A DNA stretch of 64,000 nucleotides, taken from contig NZ_QEIH01000008.1 of assembly GCF_003260195.1 (NCBI RefSeq), positions 124,001-188,000 on the forward strand. Direction: 5' to 3'. Position numbers and translations under genes: made by a program. Below are positions 54,617-63,789 of the stretch, in pieces (within the stretch, counting starts at the first letter, position 1; every line of letters begins with the position of its first letter). Below the pieces are notes generated by a model. That model made no database searches. It was not told the origin of the DNA and saw only the letters and a program-made list of their open reading frames with translations. The DNA is from Lutibacter citreus (GTDB taxonomy: Bacteria > Bacteroidota > Bacteroidia > Flavobacteriales > Flavobacteriaceae).

Positions 54617-55912
54617 ATGAAATTAGAAAAATCAATTGAATTATATACCAGAGGAAAAAGACACCTAGTTGGTGCAGTAAATTCACCGGTAAGAGCATTT
54701 AAATCTGTTGGTGGAGTTCCTATTTTTATTGAAAGAGCTAAAGGAAGTAAAATTTATGATGTTGATGGAAATGAGTACATAGATTTTGTTCTTTCTTATG
54801 GCCCTATGATTTTAGGGCATAGAAATGGTGTTGTAGAGAAAACCATAAAGAAATATATGAAGAATGGTTACACTTTTGGAGCTTCAACCAAAGGTGAAAT
54901 TATAATGGCAGAAATGGTTTGTGATGCTTTTCCAGGAATGGACAAAGTTAGATTTGTTAATTCAGGAACTGAAGCGGTTTTAAGTGCTATTCGTTTAGCA
55001 AGAGCTTATACAGGAAAGAATAAAATAATAAAATTTGCAGGTTGTTATCATGGGCATTCAGATGCTTTGTTAGTGGCTGCCGGATCAGGTTTAGCAACAT
55101 TAAGTATTCCAGGGAGTAAAGGTGTGCCAGATGAAGCTGTGAAAAACACGTTGATCGCTGAATTTAATAATATAAAAAGTGTTGAAAATCATATTAGAAA
55201 AGGAGGGATAGCGGCTGTAATTATAGAGCCTATTGCCGGTAATATGGGGGTTATTCAGCCAGATAAAAAGTTTATTAAAGAATTAAGAGAGTTAACAAAA
55301 GATAACGATGTTTTGTTAATTGCAGATGAGGTAATGACAGGTTTTAGATCTCAATATGGAGGTGCTCAAGAACTTTTAGGTTTTGAAGCTGATATTACTT
55401 GTTTAGGTAAAGTTGTTGGTGGAGGTTTTCCTGTGGGAGCTTATGGTGCTAGAAATGAAATTATGGAAATGGTGTCGCCTTTAGGAGATATGTATCAGGC
55501 AGGTACATTATCGGGAAATCCTATTGCTATGGCTTGTGGTATAGCAACTTTAAAAGAATTAAAAAAACAGAATCCATATAAAGATTTTGAAAAAACGGCA
55601 GCTTTTTTAGAAAGAGAAATGAAATCTGCTGCTAAAAAAAATGGTATTGATTTACAAGTAAATAGATTTGGTTCTATGATTAATCCATTTTTTACAAAAA
55701 CTAGAGTTGTTGATTTTAAAACAGCTCAAACAAGTGATACAAAAAAGTTTAAAACGTTCTTTTGGAAAATGATGGAGAATGGTGTGTTTTTACCACCATC
55801 TCAATTTGAGTCTTGGTTTTTAGGCACTGCAATGACCAAAAGAGATATTTATAAAGTAAGATCGGCTATTCAAATTGCTATGAAAGCAGTTGCTGATAAA
55901 TTTAATAAATAA
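54617..55912 (+). CDS. hemL: Glutamate-1-semialdehyde 2,1-aminomutase
   Basis: The 431-residue PLP enzyme converts glutamate-1-semialdehyde to 5-aminolevulinate. Motifs are GAVNSPVRAFKSVGG, FVNSGTEAVLSAIRLARAYT, YHGHSDALL, IADEVMTGFR and the PLP lysine in CLGKVVGGGFPVGAYG. It acts between HemA and HemB although the gene sits after hemB. It is 29 bp before hemE. Confidence 0.97.
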   Translation: MKLEKSIELYTRGKRHLVGAVNSPVRAFKSVGGVPIFIERAKGSKIYDVDGNEYIDFVLSYGPMILGHRNGVVEKTIKKYMKNGYTFGASTKGEIIMAEMVCDAFPGMDKVRFVNSGTEAVLSAIRLARAYTGKNKIIKFAGCYHGHSDALLVAAGSGLATLSIPGSKGVPDEAVKNTLIAEFNNIKSVENHIRKGGIAAVIIEPIAGNMGVIQPDKKFIKELRELTKDNDVLLIADEVMTGFRSQYGGAQELLGFEADITCLGKVVGGGFPVGAYGARNEIMEMVSPLGDMYQAGTLSGNPIAMACGIATLKELKKQNPYKDFEKTAAFLEREMKSAAKKNGIDLQVNRFGSMINPFFTKTRVVDFKTAQTSDTKKFKTFFWKMMENGVFLPPSQFESWFLGTAMTKRDIYKVRSAIQIAMKAVADKFNK

Positions 55913-55941
55913 CGAATACTACTAATTAGAATATAGCATAA

Positions 55942-56967
55942 ATGATTAAGAACGATTTATTTTTAAGAGCTTTAAAGGGTGAAACAGTTGAACGTCCACC
56001 AGTTTGGATGATGCGTCAGGCAGGAAGATATTTACCAGAATTTATTGCTATTCGCGAAAAGTATGATTTTTTTACACGATGTAGAACTCCAGAATTAGCT
56101 TCAGAAATAACAGTGCAACCAATACGTAGATTTGGAATGGATGCTGCTATTTTATTTTCTGATATTTTGGTGATTCCACAAGCAATGAATATTGAGGTTG
56201 AAATGAAAGAAGGAATTGGGCCTTGGTTACCTAATCCTATTCGTTCTCAAAAAGATGTAGATAACGTAATTGTGCCAGATGTAACTGTAGAATTAGGTTA
56301 TGTAATGGAAGCTATTAAAGCGACTAAAGAATTATTAAATGATGAAATTCCTTTAATTGGTTTTGCGGGTTCACCTTGGACAATTTTATGTTATTGTGTG
56401 CAAGGACAAGGTTCTAAAAACTTTGATAAAGCTAAAGAATTTTGCTTTACTCAACCAATTGCAGCACATACATTACTTCAAAAAATAACTGATACAACTA
56501 TTGCTTATTTAAAAGAAAAAGTAAAGGCAGGTGTTAATGCTGTTCAAATTTTTGATTCTTGGGGAGGAATGTTGTCTCCAGTAGATTATCAAGAATTTTC
56601 TTGGCAGTATATCAATCAAATTATTGAAGCATTGAAAGATGATGCTCCGGTAATTGCTTTCGGAAAAGGATGTTGGTTTGCTTTAGAAGATATGGCAAAT
56701 TCAAACGCATCTGCTTTAGGTGTAGATTGGACAGTTTCTCCAAAAGTTGCAAGAAAATTAACAGGAAATAAAATCACATTGCAGGGAAATTTTGATCCAG
56801 TTCGTTTATTATCAACTCCAAAAGTTATTAAAACTATGGTAAAAGAGATGATTAATGAATTTGGAAAGGATAAATACATTGTAAATTTAGGACACGGAAT
56901 TTTACCACACGTGCCTGTAGATAATGCAAAAGCATTTATTGATGCCGTTAAAGAATATAAATATTAA
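55942..56967 (+). CDS. hemE: Uroporphyrinogen decarboxylase
   Basis: The 341-residue enzyme removes four carboxyl groups from uroporphyrinogen III to give coproporphyrinogen III. The signature [16 protein letters not shown] and [12 protein letters not shown] are present, as are [10 protein letters not shown] and [11 protein letters not shown], and the C-terminus shows [14 protein letters not shown]. Its 3' end overlaps the following acetyltransferase gene in another frame. Confidence 0.97.
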   Translation: MIKNDLFLRALKGETVERPPVWMMRQAGRYLPEFIAIREKYDFFTRCRTPELASEITVQPIRRFGMDAAILFSDILVIPQAMNIEVEMKEGIGPWLPNPIRSQKDVDNVIVPDVTVELGYVMEAIKATKELLNDEIPLIGFAGSPWTILCYCVQGQGSKNFDKAKEFCFTQPIAAHTLLQKITDTTIAYLKEKVKAGVNAVQIFDSWGGMLSPVDYQEFSWQYINQIIEALKDDAPVIAFGKGCWFALEDMANSNASALGVDWTVSPKVARKLTGNKITLQGNFDPVRLLSTPKVIKTMVKEMINEFGKDKYIVNLGHGILPHVPVDNAKAFIDAVKEYKY

Positions 56968-57493
56968 TATAGGTGATTTTGCTATTGTAAATCTTAAACA
57001 GAAAGATGCTATCAGTTTAAGTGAAATGCTATTGGTAAATAAAGTTAGGTTTCAACGTTATTTTCCTAAAACTCTAGAGGAAAATTTAAATCTAGAAATG
57101 ACCAAATTATATATTGATACTAAAAACGCATTATTACTTTCTAATAAAGAGTATACTTTAGGTATAAAGGATATCAAAAATGAGAAAATAATAGGATTGG
57201 TTATCATTAAAAATATAGATAACAATAAAAAAAATGCAGAAGTAGCATATTCAATAGATAGTGATTACGGCAATAAAGGCTTAATGACAAAAGCTGTAAA
57301 TGAAATAAGTAAGTTTGCACATAAGAAAGTAAATTTAAAATCACTCTTTATATTAGCGCATAAAACAAATTTAGCAAGCGTTAAAGTTGCTAAAAAAACA
57401 GGGTTTGTTTGGAAGAAAACTGAATTAAAAAGTTATATTCCTAAAAATGAGCTTGTAGCCATTGATATGGAGATGTTTGTAAAAGAATTTTAA
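56942..57493 (+). CDS. GNAT-family N-acetyltransferase within the haem operon
   Basis: The protein is 183 residues from ATG 56942, or 189 from ATG 56924; both starts lie inside hemE, giving a 26- or 44-bp overlap. It resembles RimJ/RimL-type acetyltransferases: [39 protein letters not shown] (acetyl-CoA loop around GNKGLM), and [16 protein letters not shown]. It likely acetylates a protein N-terminus or a small amine. It ends 11 bp before hemN, so it is embedded in the haem operon, but it has no known step in haem synthesis. Confidence 0.83.
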   Translation: MPLKNININIGDFAIVNLKQKDAISLSEMLLVNKVRFQRYFPKTLEENLNLEMTKLYIDTKNALLLSNKEYTLGIKDIKNEKIIGLVIIKNIDNNKKNAEVAYSIDSDYGNKGLMTKAVNEISKFAHKKVNLKSLFILAHKTNLASVKVAKKTGFVWKKTELKSYIPKNELVAIDMEMFVKEF

Positions 57494-57504
57494 ATAGTTT
57501 AGAG

Positions 57505-58863
57505 ATGAAAAACCTAATTCAAAAATATAATATTCCTGGCCCAAGATATACTAGTTATCCAACAGTTCCTTTTTGGGATAAAGAAGGAATTGCACAACAA
57601 GAATGGGAAAGAACGGTTAAAAAATCGTTTAATGAAAGTAATGATGTTGAAGGAATTAGCTTGTACATTCATTTACCGTTTTGTGAGAGTTTATGTACGT
57701 TTTGTGCGTGTCATAAAAAAATAACAAAACGTCATGAGGTTGAACAACCTTATATGGATACTGTTTTAAAAGAATGGGATTTATATTGTGATTTGTTAGA
57801 GGAACGTCCAAAAATTAGAGAGATTCATTTAGGTGGAGGAACTCCAACTTTTTTCTCTTCTGAAAACTTGAAAAAGTTAATTAACGGAATTTTTAAAAGA
57901 GCTGAGAAGTTTAAGACCTTCGATTTTAGTTATGAAGGACATCCAAATCATACTTCCGAAGAACAATTACAAACATTGTTTGATTTAGGCTCAAGAAGAA
58001 ATAGTTTTGGAATTCAGGATTATGATCCTATTGTTCAAAAAGCAATTCATAGAATTCAAAGTTTTGATCAAGTGAAACGTGTAAATGATTTATCTCGTAA
58101 AATTGGATATGAATCTATTAGTCACGATTTAATTTTCGGATTGCCATTTCAAACAGAAGAAAGCATTAGAAACACCATAAAAAACACTATTGAATTAAAA
58201 CCAGATAGAATAGCCTATTATAGTTATGCACATGTGCCTTGGATTAAAGGAGTTGGGCAGCGTGGTTTTGACGATAGTGATTTACCAAAGGACAATGAAA
58301 AGCGTCATTTATACGAGTTAGGAAAACAATTATTTTTTGATAATGGTTATGTTGAAGTAGGGATGGACCATTTTGCGTTACCAACGGATTCATTACATAA
58401 GGCGATGGAAGCTAAAAAGTTACATCGTAATTTTATGGGGTATACAGCAGGTAAAACTGAATTGATGATTGGTTTAGGAATGTCTTCAATAAGTGATTCT
58501 TGGTATGCTTTTGCTCAAAACGAAAAAAATATAGATGATTATACTGAAAAGGTAAATAACGGTATAATTCCAATTTTTAGAGGTCATTTATTAACAGATG
58601 AGGATTTAATTATAAGAAAGCATATTTTAAATTTAATGTGTAATTTAGAAACAACTTGGAATGTTGGACTGGATGAAAAAACAATAGCAGAAATTATAAA
58701 AAGATTACAGCCAATTATTGATGATGGTTTAATAGATGTTTCTTTAACTAAAATTACTGTAAAAGAAGAGGGAAGAATGTTTGTACGTAATATTTGTATG
58801 GCTTTTGATCTTCGTTTAATTGATAATAAGCCAGATACAAGATTGTTTTCAATGACTATCTAA
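57505..58863 (+). CDS. hemN: Oxygen-independent coproporphyrinogen III oxidase
   Basis: The 452-residue radical SAM enzyme converts coproporphyrinogen III to protoporphyrinogen IX without O2. The cluster-binding cysteines are C60, C64 and C67 in FCESLCTFCACH, where the extra Cys after the motif is typical of true HemN rather than HemW. GPRYTSYPTVPFW at the N-terminus and GGGTPTFF also match. It is the last gene of the plus-strand haem run, ending before a strong bidirectional terminator. Confidence 0.95.
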   Translation: MKNLIQKYNIPGPRYTSYPTVPFWDKEGIAQQEWERTVKKSFNESNDVEGISLYIHLPFCESLCTFCACHKKITKRHEVEQPYMDTVLKEWDLYCDLLEERPKIREIHLGGGTPTFFSSENLKKLINGIFKRAEKFKTFDFSYEGHPNHTSEEQLQTLFDLGSRRNSFGIQDYDPIVQKAIHRIQSFDQVKRVNDLSRKIGYESISHDLIFGLPFQTEESIRNTIKNTIELKPDRIAYYSYAHVPWIKGVGQRGFDDSDLPKDNEKRHLYELGKQLFFDNGYVEVGMDHFALPTDSLHKAMEAKKLHRNFMGYTAGKTELMIGLGMSSISDSWYAFAQNEKNIDDYTEKVNNGIIPIFRGHLLTDEDLIIRKHILNLMCNLETTWNVGLDEKTIAEIIKRLQPIIDDGLIDVSLTKITVKEEGRMFVRNICMAFDLRLIDNKPDTRLFSMTI

Positions 58864-58872
58864 TAGAATAAA

Positions 58873-58923
58873 TAACATAAAAAAAGCCGAACAAATTAAT
58901 TTTGTTCGGCTTTTTTTATGTTA
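58873..58923. terminator. Bidirectional terminator between hemN and terC
   Basis: Perfect 23-bp arms with a 5-nt loop have the core AGCCGAACAAA/TTTGTTCGGCT and a T-run on both strands. Confidence 0.92.
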
Positions 58924-58934
58924 TAATTAGAAAA

Positions 58935-59789
58935 TTACTTATCTAATATTTTAGAGTTTTTTAGTTTCTCATCAACAATAGTTGAGTTGTGTAATTGAAC
59001 TGGGTTTTTTCCTTTTTTCAATTTTAAATTCAGAAATTCTACGAAAAGTGAGAAAAATATAGCAAAATATAAATACCCTTTAGGAATACTATGTACTGGA
59101 TTTCCAAAGAATTCAAAATGAGCTAAATGTGATCCTTCGGCTAATAGCATAACACCAATTAACAATAGAAACGATAGACCTAAAATTTGAATGGTAGGGT
59201 GTTCATTCACAAATTTACTCACAGGTCCTGCAAATACTAACATAATAATTATAGAAACAATAATGGCAATTATAATGATAGCCATTCCTCCAAAATACCC
59301 AAATCCAACAGGAGGAGTATCAAAACTAACCAATCCAATTGCAGTTAAAATACTGTCAAAAGAAAAAACTAAATCTAAGACAACAATTTGAATAATTGCA
59401 TTTAAGATAGTACTACTAGCCTTTGTATTTGTCTCATTCTCATCACCTTCTAATTTGTGATGGATTTCGGCAACACTTTTATATAAAAGGAACAGTCCAC
59501 CAGCAATAATGATTAAACTTTGACCAGTAATCCCAGCTTTTAACCAGGTAGTATCAATGTGTATTAATACATTTTGTAATTGTAGTACCCAAGATATTCC
59601 AAATAATAAGCCAATTCTAAAAACCATAGCCAATATTAAACCGATGTTTCGTGCTTTTGGTCTATCTTTTTCTTCTAGTTTATTTGAAACAATAGAAATA
59701 AAAACAATATTATCAATACCTAAAACTATTTCCAAAAAGATAAGAGTTAATAAGGCAATCCAAGTGTTTGCTTGTAAAAATATCTCCAT
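58935..59789 (-). CDS. TerC-family integral membrane protein
   Basis: The 284-residue protein has seven to eight helices and the family motifs FLEIVLGIDNIVFISIVS near the N-terminus and LDLVFSFDSILTAIGL in the middle, each with intramembrane Asp residues. Recent work on TerC proteins links them to Mn2+ export, often for loading secreted proteins. The C-terminal tail (residues 255-284) is charged and cytoplasmic. It starts 3 bp after the upstream lipoprotein gene stop, in an apparent operon with purB. Confidence 0.9.
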   Translation of the reverse strand: MEIFLQANTWIALLTLIFLEIVLGIDNIVFISIVSNKLEEKDRPKARNIGLILAMVFRIGLLFGISWVLQLQNVLIHIDTTWLKAGITGQSLIIIAGGLFLLYKSVAEIHHKLEGDENETNTKASSTILNAIIQIVVLDLVFSFDSILTAIGLVSFDTPPVGFGYFGGMAIIIIAIIVSIIIMLVFAGPVSKFVNEHPTIQILGLSFLLLIGVMLLAEGSHLAHFEFFGNPVHSIPKGYLYFAIFFSLFVEFLNLKLKKGKNPVQLHNSTIVDEKLKNSKILDK

Positions 59790-59792
59790 AGC

Positions 59793-60164
59793 TTATTCAG
59801 ATTTTTTAATTAATTCACCTTTTTGCACAAAATTAGAATGACCAATTACAGCTTCAAATTCATATGAATTACTTTCTATATTGGTAATTTTAATATGAAT
59901 AGGATCTTCATCAATGGCAGATTTTGGATTGATCATTTTTAATGTATAATTAAAATTATTTTTCCAACTGATTGATAAAGTGTCTATTCTATCTTGATAT
60001 TTTTCTATTTGAAGAGAATCTTGCCTAATAATAATTGTTTTTTCATAACCTTTACCTTCTGGAATTTCAAAAGTCCCAGATTTAAATCTGTCAGGGTTTA
60101 AAGGTTCATCCTGACAACTTGTTACCAGTGTTAAAAACAATACTATTAATGCAATTTTTTTCAT
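59793..60164 (-). CDS. Small lipoprotein of unknown function
   Basis: The 123-residue protein has a lipoprotein signal with Cys17 (LTLVTSCQDEP). The mature part is mostly beta strand: GTFEIPEGKGYEKTIIIRQ, DTLSISWKNNFNYTLKMI and NSYEFEAVIGHSNFVQKGEL. I do not recognise the family. It lies between purB (10 bp) and terC (3 bp), so it is co-transcribed with both. If TerC handles metal loading of exported proteins, a periplasmic partner would fit, but this is a guess from position. Confidence 0.75.
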   Translation of the reverse strand: MKKIALIVLFLTLVTSCQDEPLNPDRFKSGTFEIPEGKGYEKTIIIRQDSLQIEKYQDRIDTLSISWKNNFNYTLKMINPKSAIDEDPIHIKITNIESNSYEFEAVIGHSNFVQKGELIKKSE

Positions 60165-60174
60165 TTTGTAAATT

Positions 60175-61518
60175 TTAAATTCCAGTGTAATTACTTGGTG
60201 TAATAGCTTTTAATTCAGTTTTAATTTCGTTTGAAACCTCTAAACTATCAATAAAATCAGCCATAGATTTCTGAGTAATTTTTTCGTTAGTTCTAGTTAA
60301 ACCTTTTAATGCTTCATATGGATTTGGATATGCTTCTCTGCGTAATATAGTTTGAATAGCTTCAGCAACAACAGCCCAATGATTTTCTAAATCTTCAGCA
60401 AATTTTTCTTTATTAATTAATAATTTATTTAATCCTTTTAACGTAGAAGTGAAGCCAATAATTGTGTGACCAAACGGAACACCAATATTTCTTAAAACAG
60501 TTGAATCTGTTAAATCACGTTGTAAACGAGAAATAGGTAATTTTGCCGAAAGATGTTCAAAAATTGCATTTGCAATTCCTAAGTTTCCTTCTGAATTTTC
60601 AAAATCTATAGGATTTACTTTATGTGGCATTGCAGAAGAACCAACTTCTCCTTTTTTGATTTTTTGTTTAAAATAATCCATAGAAACATATGTCCAAATA
60701 TCTCTATTAAAGTCAATTAAAATAGTGTTGATACGTTTTTGAGCATCAAAAATTCCAGCTAAATGATCATAATGTTCAATTTGAGTTGTAGGAAAAGAGT
60801 GGTGTAAACCCAATACTTTTTCAACAAAATGAGTTCCGAAAGTTTTCCAATCAATGTTTGGATAAGCAACAACATGAGCGTTATAATTACCAGTTGCTCC
60901 ACCAAATTTGGCTGCATAAGGTATATTTTGTAATTGTTTTACTTGTTGCTCAAGACGTTCTATAAATACTAATATTTCTTTTCCTAAACGAGTAGGGGAA
61001 GCCGGCTGACCGTGAGTACGTGCTAACATAGGAATGTCTGCCCAAGCAGTTGCTAATTGTCTTAGTTTCTCTATTAAAGTTGCTAATTCAGGATAGTAAA
61101 CAATATCAAAAGCATCATTAATAGATAATGGTGTAGCCGTATTGTTAATGTCTTGAGAAGTTAAACCAAAGTGAATAAATTCTTTATAAGCTTGTAAACT
61201 TAAAGCATCAAATTTTTCTTTAATAAAGTATTCAACCGCTTTTACATCATGGTTTGTAATACTTTCAATATCTTTAATTTTTTGAGCATCAGCTGAAGTG
61301 AAATCAATATAAATTGCTCTTAATTGAGGAAAAAGTGAATTATCAAAGTTTACTAATTGTGGCAATGGAATTTCGCACAATGCAATAAAATATTCAATTT
61401 CTACTTTTACTCTGTATTTTATTAGCGCTTCTTCCGAAAAAAATGGAGCTAAACCTTCTACTTTACTTCTGTATCTACCATCAATTGGAGATATTGCGTT
61501 TAAACTTGTTAATGCCAT
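60175..61518 (-). CDS. purB: Adenylosuccinate lyase
   Basis: The 447-residue enzyme of the fumarase/aspartase superfamily acts twice in AMP synthesis, releasing fumarate from SAICAR and adenylosuccinate. The signature loop SSAMPHKVNPIDFENSEGN is intact (catalytic Ser in GSSAM), with TSQDINNTA and ARTHGQPASPT around the catalytic His residues. The N-terminus LNAISPIDGRYRSKV is typical of the long bacterial type. It is in a reverse-strand series with a helical-repeat protein upstream and terC downstream. Confidence 0.97.
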   Translation of the reverse strand: MALTSLNAISPIDGRYRSKVEGLAPFFSEEALIKYRVKVEIEYFIALCEIPLPQLVNFDNSLFPQLRAIYIDFTSADAQKIKDIESITNHDVKAVEYFIKEKFDALSLQAYKEFIHFGLTSQDINNTATPLSINDAFDIVYYPELATLIEKLRQLATAWADIPMLARTHGQPASPTRLGKEILVFIERLEQQVKQLQNIPYAAKFGGATGNYNAHVVAYPNIDWKTFGTHFVEKVLGLHHSFPTTQIEHYDHLAGIFDAQKRINTILIDFNRDIWTYVSMDYFKQKIKKGEVGSSAMPHKVNPIDFENSEGNLGIANAIFEHLSAKLPISRLQRDLTDSTVLRNIGVPFGHTIIGFTSTLKGLNKLLINKEKFAEDLENHWAVVAEAIQTILRREAYPNPYEALKGLTRTNEKITQKSMADFIDSLEVSNEIKTELKAITPSNYTGI

Positions 61519-61576
61519 CTGTTAGTTTTGTGTTGAAAAAAGCAAAATTAATGAAATTAAGCTAAAAAGAATACTT

Positions 61577-62146
61577 TTATTGTCTGTTTATCAAGTCTAA
61601 AGTAATCTTTCCACGTGCTTTATATGCGGGACTTTCTTTTGGTATGTTTTGTTGTATAATTAATTTCAGTTCTTTGTGAACCCAATCTGAGTTTTTTCCA
61701 AAAATATAAAGAAAATTCATTGCATATGCTTTTGTGGCTACTTTATGGTTGCTTATCATCCAATCGAAACCAGTTTCAATAATTGCGTTAATATGTTTTT
61801 TTGAAAGTGTGTTTTTTAGAATGCTGTCTTTTTTTGAATTGAATGTAATAGCGATAAAATTACAAATTTTAGATAAAGGTCTAACGGCACTATCTAAATA
61901 AGCTTTTCCAATATTTAATGTAAATAGATCCAAATATGGAGCTACCCAATCTATTTTTTGTTCACAAACTAATTCTAATACCCAGGCTGCTTTAATAGAA
62001 ACTTTATCATTTACATTAAATGAAATTTCTAATAAAAATGGAAATAATTCCGGATTATCGATTACTAAATCTCTAATACGATTACGATTTACACGCAAAG
62101 CTGATCCTAAATTTTCTAATTCTTGAATTAAAAATACTTTAGTCAT
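61577..62146 (-). CDS. Helical-repeat (HEAT-like) protein next to purB
   Basis: The 189-residue protein appears all alpha-helical, with repeating helix pairs such as NPELFPFLLEISFNVNDKVSIKAAWVLELV (landmarks at residues 29-58) and VATKAYAMNFLYIFGK, like HEAT repeats. No catalytic residues are evident. In Flavobacteria this protein is regularly found beside purB, and databases sometimes mislabel it as the lyase. It lies 58 bp before purB, and its start overlaps the preceding small membrane protein gene by 8 bp. Confidence 0.75.
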   Translation of the reverse strand: MTKVFLIQELENLGSALRVNRNRIRDLVIDNPELFPFLLEISFNVNDKVSIKAAWVLELVCEQKIDWVAPYLDLFTLNIGKAYLDSAVRPLSKICNFIAITFNSKKDSILKNTLSKKHINAIIETGFDWMISNHKVATKAYAMNFLYIFGKNSDWVHKELKLIIQQNIPKESPAYKARGKITLDLINRQ

Positions 62147-62264
62147 TTTTTTTCTCTTTTGTTTTTTTAGGAGATAATTTTATTAATAAATAAGCAAAAG
62201 CAATAATTATATGAAGTATTACTAAAATCATAATTGTGTAAAACCAAAAATTGGAAATGGCCAT
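62139..62264 (-). CDS. 41-residue single-pass membrane protein
   Basis: From ATG 62264 the frame encodes a hydrophobic helix (residues 5-28, MAISNFWFYTIMILVILH as the start) and a basic cytoplasmic tail ending KKTKEKKND. Its stop overlaps the start of the downstream gene (8-bp overlap, ATGACTAA), which suggests translational coupling and supports it as real. A longer upstream start would run into the divergent DUF1028 gene. Function unknown. Confidence 0.55.
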   Translation of the reverse strand: MAISNFWFYTIMILVILHIIIAFAYLLIKLSPKKTKEKKND

Positions 62265-62326
62265 ATTGTTGTATATTGTATTATAAAAAATAGGATATCT
62301 GTCTTTAATTTCTAAATTTACAAAAT

Positions 62327-63310
62327 ATGAAATATTTGAGTGTGGTAATAGTAACATTACTATTTTATTTTAATGGGTTTTCACAGAAAGTCTATTCAAA
62401 AAAAGAACCATTTGCTCATACTTATTCAATAGTTGCAAGAGATACAGTTACAGGTGAAATGGGTGTTGCAGTGCAATCACATTGGTTTTCAGTTGGTAGT
62501 TTAGTTACTTGGGGAAAAGCAGGAGTTGGAGTTGTAGCAACACAATCATTTATAAACCCTTCATTTGGACCAAGAGGTTTAAGTTTATTAGAAAATGGGC
62601 TAACACCAAAATTAGCTGTATCAACTTTATTAGAATTAGATGAAGGTAGAGACGTTAGGCAATTAGCAATTTTAGATGCACATGGAAATGTAGAAGCATA
62701 TACAGGGGAAAAGTGTATTAAGAATGCAGGACATATTATTGGAAATAATTTTTCAGTGCAAGCAAATTTAATGGATAAAAATACGGTTTGGTCAGCAATG
62801 GCTAAAGCTTATGAAAACAGTAAAGGAAGTTTAGCAGAACGTATGTTAGCAGCAATGAAAGCGGCTCAAAAAGAAGGTGGTGATATAAGAGGTAAACAAT
62901 CTGCTGCAATTTTAATAGTGAAAGCAAAAAGTACCGGAAATAGTTGGCAAGATAAAGTGGTTGATTTACGTGTGGAGGATAACGAAAACCCCATTGAAGA
63001 GTTGGATCGTTTATTAACAATTCATACAGCATATGAATATATGAATAAAGGCGATTTAGCAGTAGAAATAGGAAATAATAAATTGGCTAAAGAGCATTAT
63101 ATGCATGCTCAGGAATTAAATCCAAATAATTTAGAAATGAAATTTTGGTACGCTATTACGTTGGCTAATAATGGTGAGTTAATTGAAGCGAAACATATTT
63201 TAAAAGAGTTGTTTCAACAAAATGAAAAATGGAAAGTGCTAATTCAAAGATTGGTAAAGCCAGAATTATTAACTATTTCGAAAAAAGAATTAGAAGAACT
63301 ATTAAACTAA
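62327..63310 (+). CDS. DUF1028 family exported protein with C-terminal helical region
   Basis: The 327-residue protein has a signal peptide (to FNGFSQ) and the DUF1028 N-terminal-nucleophile-like fold: HTYSIVARDTVTGEMGVAVQSH, GVGVVATQSFINPSFGPRGL (landmarks within residues 61-80) and GKQSAAILIV. Residues 235-327 are helical and TPR-like (AYEYMNKGDLAVEIGNNKL, HYMHAQELNPNN). The function of the family is not established, though similarity to Ntn hydrolases suggests amide hydrolysis. It starts a plus-strand run with the haem-binding protein gene 7 bp later. Confidence 0.87.
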   Translation: MKYLSVVIVTLLFYFNGFSQKVYSKKEPFAHTYSIVARDTVTGEMGVAVQSHWFSVGSLVTWGKAGVGVVATQSFINPSFGPRGLSLLENGLTPKLAVSTLLELDEGRDVRQLAILDAHGNVEAYTGEKCIKNAGHIIGNNFSVQANLMDKNTVWSAMAKAYENSKGSLAERMLAAMKAAQKEGGDIRGKQSAAILIVKAKSTGNSWQDKVVDLRVEDNENPIEELDRLLTIHTAYEYMNKGDLAVEIGNNKLAKEHYMHAQELNPNNLEMKFWYAITLANNGELIEAKHILKELFQQNEKWKVLIQRLVKPELLTISKKELEELLN

Positions 63311-63317
63311 TTAATTT

Positions 63318-63755
63318 ATGAAAAAAGGAATACTAAGTATTGTGGTTGTTTTTATCCTAATACAGTTAATAAGACCTAATAAAAACGATTCAGGAAATAA
63401 TATAAATCATATTTCAACAGTAATAAATGTACCTGAGAATGTTCAAAGTATTTTAAAAAAATCGTGTAATGATTGCCATTCAAACAATACAGTATATCCG
63501 TGGTATAGTAAAATAGCACCAGTATCTTGGTATTTAGCTTCACATGTAAATGATGGTAAAGAGCACTTAAATTTTTCAGAATGGACAGCTTATAATATAA
63601 ATCAGAAAAAACATATAATTAAGGATTTGGATGAAGTTTTAAAATCTCATGAGATGCCTTTAAAAAGTTATTTAATAATTCATAAAGATGCAAAAATGAA
63701 TGCGGAACAATTTGAGTTATTAAGTAATTGGGTGAAAACTATAAAAATAAATTAA
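63318..63755 (+). CDS. Haem-binding domain protein (CxxCH)
   Basis: The 145-residue protein has an N-terminal membrane anchor (GILSIVVVFILIQLI) and one c-type haem site C50-N-D-C53-H54, followed by YPWYSKIAPVSWYLASHV, which matches the Haem_bd domain found in Bacteroidota. It is likely anchored facing the periplasm and may serve in electron transfer or sensing. The haem could come from the pathway encoded nearby, but c-type attachment genes are not in the window. It follows the DUF1028 gene by 7 bp. Confidence 0.85.
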   Translation: MKKGILSIVVVFILIQLIRPNKNDSGNNINHISTVINVPENVQSILKKSCNDCHSNNTVYPWYSKIAPVSWYLASHVNDGKEHLNFSEWTAYNINQKKHIIKDLDEVLKSHEMPLKSYLIIHKDAKMNAEQFELLSNWVKTIKIN

Positions 63756-63789
63756 AAAAAGAATTGTTTAATTAATAAAACTTAAGAAA

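Noticed and set aside
62265-62357. N-terminal extension of the small membrane protein
   Set aside because: It would overlap the divergent DUF1028 start and adds a non-membrane, poorly coding segment.
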